NCBI GenBank assembly: GCA_004794785.1
Contig: SJOL01009575.1
Span: 177,220 to 241,219, forward strand
Direction: 5' to 3'
From: Opisthorchis felineus
Taxonomy: Eukaryota > Platyhelminthes > Trematoda > Opisthorchiida > Opisthorchiidae
Length of the DNA stretch: 64,000 bases
Within the stretch, counting starts at the first letter, position 1. Every line of letters starts with the position of its first letter. Below the pieces are notes generated by a model. That model was not told the DNA's origin and made no database searches. It saw only the letters and a list, made by a program, of their open reading frames with translations. Both the position numbers and the translations under genes were made by a program. This document shows, piece after piece, positions 42,101 to 51,100 of this stretch.

Positions 42101-45100
42101 CAGTAATTAACTGAGAATAAAAAACTGGTCATCGGAAAGAATTGTTCGTTATTACAGCAGAATCTGATCAGCTTAACTACCCAACAAATAACCCACAACA
42201 ACCCAGTCGACCACCAGAAACACTCTTATGGTATATGCCATGATTACGATTTGGCGTTTATCAGGATCTTTAACAATCAATAAAGGCAGTTCCTAGGAGA
42301 ACCAGGAACAAATCTGTTTCACAGATGTTTAGGCTGCCACTAATACAAAACGGGAGAATTCTACCAACTATCCAGATGTCTGAAGTAAGTCGTTCAGGCG
42401 GAAGATATACTAAGGTGTGCCTTACAAATAGCTAGGTGAGGGACGTAGGGCGAACTGAAACGTCAAAGGAAGCCAGCTGCCGCCTAATGGCTAATTTAAA
42501 CACCAACATGGGAGTTTTTCTGGTAAAAGTTATTTTCGCTCATTTGAAAATGCTAATGATATCTTTGGTTGGATTTGTGTCAAGCAGCTTGATTGGTGTT
42601 TGCCATGTGGAGCTTCCATACGAGGAGAAAACAGGGATAGCTGTGGTTTTGACATATATGAATGATCTTCACGTTTTGACTGATCAAATAGCGGAGGTGG
42701 GGGGTCATTTATAACCAAACAGTCAGTCGTCTCAAATGTTCTGGGTTTGCTGTAACCTGTCAGTGTGGAAAAGCATGGTCAGGCACCATAAAAAAAATTA
42801 ACCACTGCAGTTCAAAAATACACAATCGACCAAAGTAGCTTGGCTGGCGAAGGGGGTCTTGATCGCCGGATAAACTGGTAACCTTTGCAAGTGCCTGAAA
42901 AGAAACCGGTGGAAAGTACCTTGTACGATAGGCGTGGTTCTCACCAAACGATTGGATCACAGATCATCATCAGTCTGGTCACGCGTATTACGGAAGTTTT
43001 GTTGTCTTGAGCAACATACACATGAAACCATTCGCATAGGAATTGCTATGAAGAGCAATCAGATACCTAAAGAATAGTTTCTTTGATTGTCTTCACATAA
43101 TCCGATTTGTAACACGCAGACATTCGCTTCGATGCACTGTCAACATCTTATGTGTACAATAATTTGTTTACTCCTTCATTTGACCCACTGAGTCTCAAAT
43201 GGTCCAGAGCCAAAGCAACATATTGGTGTTAAACAATGTAATCAACTGTAATGTAAACGACTTTCGAAAGGTTGAACTGCCGTCTGTTTCGTTCACCTTC
43301 GATCAGGACAAAAGTACATGCGGAATAATTATTCCAACATTGTATTGTGGCTCTTCAACACATTAATTTGCGGTTCTACCACCAACAAACATCAGAAAGA
43401 GGACCCGAATTATTCGGCAAAAGACGCTAATGAGGACTGGTGCTTCAGAAAAGTTAATCCGTACTGACACAAAATACGGAATGCCAAACAGGGGAGCACT
43501 ATGATTAGAGCTATGATTAGAGCCCAACAGCTGTGCACATCAATGACTGGGCTGAGACCGCGGACACCTGAGGCGAGCGTGTTGCTTCACTTCTATCAGG
43601 GTAGGTGGAACCTACCTGAATAAACACAACTGAACAAACGAACGTGTTCACTCTTAATCGATGAGACCGTTTGTCCCAAAGCCTCTAGCGGCGAATGAGT
43701 AACTCTTTTTCAATCGATTCACTTATCTGTCAAGATTTCTAAATGGCAGGGATGCTTGAAAACTAATGGAAACTTTCCATTTGTAGAAGGTGGTTGCACG
43801 GTTTGTAGAAATTGAATTCACATCAATCTCGCCTGAACAGGAGTTAGGTCCAGGCATGTCACCTTTTCAATGTATGAACTCAGCAGGATAGTTGCATCAG
43901 AACAAAAGGAAGACTGTTCAAATGAGATTAGTGCTTGTAGCTCGGTCGAGCAGACAACTGCGCAGCACAAACTGTAATTTCGAACTCAAGGGGAACGAAT
44001 TCACACAGGTCTGGTCGAGAGCAATGAAGTTAACGGTGGCTGGCTTTTTGAGACCACTGAATGAGTGCTACTTATTCCAGAGTCTCCTCGCACGTGGAAT
44101 GACTTTACAGGACTGAACCTGCTTCTTCTGAGATTTAAATAAGAACATTTATTTAGATACAGCAATTTTCGCAGTAACCGACGTATTCGAGGAAGCATAA
44201 CCGAGTAACGTGAAGAATCAGAAACCAAGATGTGGGAAGTTTAGAGATTTCAGAATAAGTTGAGCGAACACATGTATAAAATGGACAGAAAACTGAAGTA
44301 ATGGTAATTTCCGTCTAACTTGTTTTACGAATTGGTGTAAGTCCAAAGAAAGCCTTAAAATGTCGTCAAAGGCTGCAGGAACAGCATACGTGTGAAACAG
44401 TAAACTGATTCGAACTAACGAGAATCAGTAAATCGAAAGCTTTAGGTTCACGAAGGCTTACTGGTGCCCATAGAATTTGTGAGGCTGACTCAATAAATAG
44501 GAGTTCCAGTCAGCGGGTGGCTTTGAAACGTGGAGAGAGGGAAAAAGCCTCCAAAAGAAGCAGCTTTGGAGGGGTGTATGCTAGCCTGGTAAGACGGTAT
44601 GAACAATTTAATCCCGGACATGTCAAAGCATGGAGCTGGTCGTATAAACGGTAAATCGGCATAAAGTTTACGCCGAAGTTTTGATTGGAGTGGATACTAC
44701 CAATGAGTGCTACACAGACACGCAGTGAAGTGGTGAGTTTAAAATGGTACGGGAAAATAAATTGACTCAGTGTGTTGAAAGCCAATGAGCGGAAGTCACA
44801 TGTTAGCTGTTGTGCGTACAAACCGAAGTAAAAGAATTCCCGGTGAGCACAAAACCCACCGCCAAAAGGGGAAGAGGGTTGTTTCTACTTCAGCTAGACC
44901 GCACCCATGCCCTAGGATGACCAGTGTGAAAAACATAAGACCAGCTTAAAGGAAAACCTTTTTATTACTCAACCTAGGAGAAAGATATTTAGTGAGAATA
45001 CGGAGTGATACAGCCAAAATGAATTCGAAAATTTGGGAAAGATTTAGGGAATTTTTTTAGAAAGTGGGGACGGTCAAGATGAGTAGGACACTGGGAATTT

Positions 45101-48100
45101 GATAAATATTCTTGCCTGTTTACATAGAAATCGTAGAAATCCACAGTCACTTTCTGCTTCCCCAGGCTTTCTTACAGTGATTAACTCACATGATCTAGTA
45201 AGAACGCTATTCCATAGGACCAGTAATATTTTTATCCTCGAAGAACTGCGCTCATCTAGACGGTTCAGTTAGCCACACACACTAACCAAAAACAAGACGG
45301 ACCCGTTTTTGTACCACCATCAAAAAAACGTTTACTTACACGTACCTTTGAGGAAGATCAGGTGTTTGGTCACATCAAGCTTATCTGCTATTTGCACATT
45401 AGTAGAACACATTGTTCTCTCAAAACGAGGCCAAACATATCTCAAAACACATAATGCGTGAAAACAGACAACGGCCACCTGTCAAGTAATCGATGGCTAG
45501 GAATCCAGCTTCTTGGCCATAGATCCCTGTGGTATGCCAATGAGTTTATTCTGCAATTTGTTTTCAAGTAGAACATAATGTTTCAGGGTGGAAACTTAGG
45601 GACTGAGCCTACCTGATGAGACCGAAGTGGAAAGATGAAATCGATCGTGGACTGTTGAAGATATTTCAGCAACGCTGTGAGTAGTTTCATTCAGGAAAAT
45701 ATCTTGCGATATCTCGAATTTCGTTCTCCTTGAATCTCTCGTTAAAGAATAACATGAACGACCGATTTGGCTGAGTCATCCAATAACACCAAAGTGAGTT
45801 TCGAATAGGCATATGTTACTGATGGCAAACAAACAAGTGTTCAAGTAGAATATAAGGTTGAAGTGTTTTGATCAAACTTATAAGCACTGTGTTATGCCGT
45901 GAAAATATAATGTGATATCTCGGGTATTGTGCTAACGGAATCATGAGTCAGCCTTTGTGAGGCCCAGTTTGTTTGGAATATCACAAAAGGGTGGTCTAGC
46001 TGAGTTCCCTGTTATCATCACCGTAATTTATATATCAGGATATTTCACTAAACTGGCTTCATTTTGCGATTTTCCCCGAAATAAAACGCGGACAAAAGCC
46101 AACACTCGATCGAAAAATCGAACAAACCGAATCCACTTTAGAGAGGATGCTTCAAGGAAGAATGTCTGCGGAGGTAGTGAGTTCCGTTTCTGCTAACTTT
46201 ATCATTATAAAAACTATTCTGAATGAAACATTCCGAACACAAGAACACGTTCGAGCGTAAACCAAACGATACAAACAGTACTAGCTTTGGTCACCTTAAG
46301 AGTCGAAATGTGACCACTTTGTCTGAGTCAAGAGTAACGATGTGTGCGCTCAACCAACGAGCTAACTGAAACAGATTCAGCAACGAATACCGAATTAATG
46401 TGACGTCACTGCCCGTTCCAGTTTTACTAGGTTGTATCAACCCATTCTAGGTCATCACTGAAATTGACTCTGAGCTGAGCTGTATTGTTGATAAGAAAGC
46501 TGTTATTAAGGACATTACGTAATCCAGATGACAGAGCGATTCCAACAGAATCAGCTTCCGTTGTTCTTGGCCTTGTTCACTTTCACACAAGCCGGGTAAC
46601 TGATACAGAGTACTAATTACCCGACAGAAAGAGGACTTCCAAATAAAAGCATCCCTAGATGGTTGCCGTTCTGTTAGCTGAGCTGGACAATTTGATTGCA
46701 TAGCACAACCACCTACCCAACGATATGCGTTACTACGCACTCAACAAGGCACTGATGATGTCACCTCGTTTGGTGAGAAAACCTTTGCAATCAAATTTCC
46801 CAACTCAACGAACATGCCAGCTACGCTACCTGACCTACTAACGTTCCTCTCAATAGCGAAAGTAGACTTCTCGTGTGAATAAAGACAGGGAGACAACCGA
46901 ATCACCATACACTCTACTTTCGTATACCTCTACTAGTTCAGTGTGTGAATGAAGGATGCAGAAATAAAGTTAACCTGCAAGATTGGAAATTTAACGTTGA
47001 AACATAAATTAACAACAGTCTGTGCGTGCGAATGTTGGCGGTTTATTCTTGCTGATCAGTTGGGTCCGCGACAACCTGAAAAAAACGTTCGGAACTTACC
47101 GAGTGATGGAGTAAACAACCCTGGATACACCTATTCCTAGACTCATTCGTAGTTACGGTTCGAAACCTTCTGTAGATAGTTTGTTCGGGTTCATGAGTAC
47201 CGTCTCTAAAGATGAATCTCTGTCCCATGGTTTCCCCCGGATGCAAGTGTACTCAAAGCAATCCTGAGCAATCATCCGCTATGTTCAGATGATTGACAAG
47301 TTTTTTTCCAAACAAAACAAAATGACTTTTTGACAGCTTCACGTTACACAAGTCGGAAGCATTTGCTCCACACACCTGTTCCCGATCCCCTGTGAACGAC
47401 TGGTTCACCATATTACAGTGATTTATAGATATTGCTCTCCTAATCAGTGAATTAATCGAACAACTTCCAGATGTCATAGCCGCAATAAACCATTCGGGTT
47501 TCCTTGGGTTTCCAGCTCAGTTTGAAAGGACCTTCTCTGTAACGAACCCTAAGAATTTAGAGTTAATAATGAGTTAATATTGGACACGGTGGTTGCATGG
47601 ACATTGAACGCATACCAAAGCAAATGAGTACAAAAACCATAGGTTGCATGAAAAGGTCTTTTTTACGGTTCCGTAGTTTTAGTTGGATAGATGGCGCAAC
47701 GTTTCGTTTACTTCGTATGTTCATATAAAAGCATAACTTGGCCGTTGTAACATGATAGGACCAAAGTGAAGCAAGGCTCCAGGTTAATTCACACAATAAG
47801 ACTGAAATGCAGCCATTCAAATAACAAATAGCTTAAAGGTTTGTCTGTTGCATTTAACTCGTTTCTGCTACGTGCTTTAGCCGTCATGTGTGAATTCGCC
47901 TGACTGGCCTGTTGCAATCGAATGTCAAGCGTCTGCCACTGCATTCATCCCTCATCGACGTGTCTACATACTGGCACACTTCGGTACTTAACCGGTCGCC
48001 CAGTTTAGAAAATGGACGGATATTTCTCGAGCCGGCGTTGGCACTGTTCTCCAGCAAGCATACTACGGTGAAAAGTGGAAACTAGTCTTTCAATCTGAAA

Positions 48101-51100
48101 GCTACGGATGGTGGGAACCCACTACAAAACTTTCGAGCGTGAGCTGTTTGCGACCCACTTTCAAGTGGAGGGCAGGTGACTCCTCTATACATAGACCACA
48201 CGTCTGTTTATCTGTGGACATCTTTCCGGTCACTTTTGTTTCCGCTCTCATCTTGCTTTATGAGCAAGAACAAAATTAATCAGTGCTGGGCTCAATTTGG
48301 CCGAAGATACGCATGGAAATTCATTCATGGGCACAACCTGATCAGCAGAGTATAGTAGAGGGATAAACTATCACTCATTCTGAGCATTTAGCACTTGCTG
48401 ATTCTCAATTTAGACAAATTAATGTTGGTTCGTTTGTTCTGTTACTTCTTTTCAAATGTTCTTCCTATATACTCACGAGCACTGACCCTTTCACTCGTTG
48501 CCCAAGTACTATACCATGCCAAAATACCTTTACCTAAACGGCCGCCAAAAGCCTCTTGGAAACCTGAGTGTAGATAATCGGTGTCCCCACAACCACTACC
48601 GATGGGCTCAGTGTCCGCTCGACTTCCAACTTGTTCCGTGAGCTGCATCACATGTTCGGAGAAGGACGATTTCATGGGGAATGTAAAAGACCCTACAACC
48701 AATGGCACTGTTGACCTCCCCTCATCAGTGACTGTAGGCTGCCATAATCATTTCATTCTCTAGTGCGCATTAGTTCAGTAGAGCAGTTACCAATTATCCT
48801 CCGTAGATTATGCAACTGCAGGAAGGAAACTTGTGGCATATAACCTGCGAAACTAGTCTTTTGGAGAGGTGCTTTTAGGATGACAGATGAGGCGGCTTAT
48901 TTCCTCCAAAGGCCTTCATTCACACCCCTGTGTTTTTGTTCATCTTATAGCATCTGCGGGCCAGTACAGCCTCGGTGTGACGCTGTTATGAGATTATCAA
49001 CCGACTCTGCTGGCTTTGGTCTCTGGATTCGTCTGTATCGAACACGGGCTCCTCGCAAACCAGACCCGTGGATGTGTTCACCATCCAACTCATAAGTACG
49101 CCCTCCGGAACCTCATCGATCTATCCATACCTCTACGTCTAGCAAACAGACGCTTTCTTGTTGGAGTGTAAGGTCACCTAATCGTTATGTTCAGTTCCCC
49201 AAGAGCTGTTCCGTTTCCGTGTGTTCTAACCGAGGTCAATTGCAATTTACCCGTTTCTCTCAGCATACTTTAACAGTCTGTGTCATTCTTCTGTGTGTGA
49301 AATCTAAATCGTTGCCTATAACCAACTTTACGCACACATTACTACTTGCCTGTTGCAGTGTACATGTACTTTGATGAGACAAAACGTGAGCACCAAACCA
49401 CAGGGGCCGGATTGGAAGCCGGGATTTGACGGGCTGAACCGTGATCACTGGCTCCCAGATTGTAGAGTGCATCAGTCCGGTGCCTGTTTTGATGCATTTA
49501 ATGTTTCGGTTGTACTTAGACCTTAGGTCCATTATGTACCATCCTTCAGCTTGATCCGAGAAAATTTGACAAACCTTCTTGCAACAATCCAGTCAGAGAG
49601 ACTGATCCCTTAAGCAGTCTATCAACCGGTCTTAGAGATGTCATTTCAGAAGGATGTTTTTCTCCCAAACTCAGGAGCAGTTTCCTCGGGTTGACGGGTG
49701 AAAAAGCAGAGGCTAAAGTGCTGAGTTGAATATGATCTATGCCTTTCTGATGCGGAGCCGTCGATAAGACAAGGATTGTAAGGAAGATGTTTGTTTAGAC
49801 GTAATACACTACTCACAAGGTCGCTGAAAACATCATAAATGAGAGACTCAGATGGGTTCCAGGTGAGTCTCCCGTCAAAACCGAATTGATGTGCAAATGG
49901 GTGTCTTTTGATGAAGATGTTTGCTCTTTTCCAGAACAACTTAAGTACCTTTTCAATTTGTGATGAACATGTAGTAAACTCAAGATCAATCTTTATGGCT
50001 TTTAATGGCTTTTCGGTCAACAGTTGTTGATATTTTGATTCATTACCTTTTGATGTAGTTGTAATATCTAGCAGTGAACCAATTATTGTCTTGTTTTCTC
50101 CTCGGATGATCTTGACCACGCTTCATTTCGTTTTGTGTAGCGACCAAAATGAAGTCAAGGTCACAGATGGAACTGGTCACCCATTCGAACGGTGGTTGTT
50201 CTCATTCTGTCTGTTGTTTAATGCTTTATGACTGAACCATTTATCTGACCCGGAGAATCCACACTGCATTAAAGTCCTAATAGCTATTTTGCCCAGCCTT
50301 CTCATATTGAGAATTCTGTACTCGTCGTGTGAGGAAATTGAGAATCGCCAAGGGTGTTTCTATATTCGCAATGTCTCCCATAAAGGGGGAGAATTGCGTT
50401 GAAAATTATACTGAGTAACCAAGAGGAGTCTATCTGCAAATGGTTGCTTTTAGTTCAAAAGCTCACTGCAATTTTCAGGGCATTGAGAACAGTGCGTTTA
50501 ATCTGGAAGCAGGGAGTAGATTTGGGAATTTTGTTTGTTGGGAGAAAGCTTGACTGGAAGTTTAGCTGCTTCATTCGCCTTAGTGACAGTGAGAAGCGTC
50601 CGAATCCAAGACAAGATGTTAATCTTCGGTCTTCCAGGCTTTACACCATCATCAAACAGTCAGTGTTAATAGCTTGCACTTTGAACTTTCTACCACGCAG
50701 ATTCCATGAGTATGGCCTATTTACTTCTAGCACCACGTAGTCTTTATGAGACCATCTGTGAACTTCCGCAAAGTCTGCCAATCACAACAGGACATGTTAT
50801 TGAACTTTTGTTCATTGGTCTCACTTTTGACTGTAATGGCTATTGGTTAGTTCACATTTTCTTGAGAACTGTGTACGCGAGGCAAGGAAATCTAGCAGAA
50901 ACTTCTATAAACAGTTTACACATGCCAGGCTAGCCACACTTACTTACCGGGGTCGTGTACCTTGACTAGCACAAAATCCTTGATGTAGTTCGCTTCTCCG
51001 CGTTGCATGTGTCGCTGTAAAATTCGTCGGGCTCCAATTTTTACCTGTTTTAAATCATTGCCCATTGATCCTGTAGAGTCAAATACAATGGCTAACGAAA

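Larger units (their letters stand above)
39127..50947 (-). other. hmcn: Hemicentin intron 1 (11.8 kb)
   Basis: The largest intron. It holds a decayed Gypsy RNase H, two foldback repeats, three hammerhead-family copies and a decayed SINE. The remaining stretches (roughly 41.4-45.5 kb and 46.9-47.9 kb) show no gene or repeat I can name. Two minus-strand open frames (48708-48442 and 50119-49646) lie here and are treated as unproven. Confidence 0.85.
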
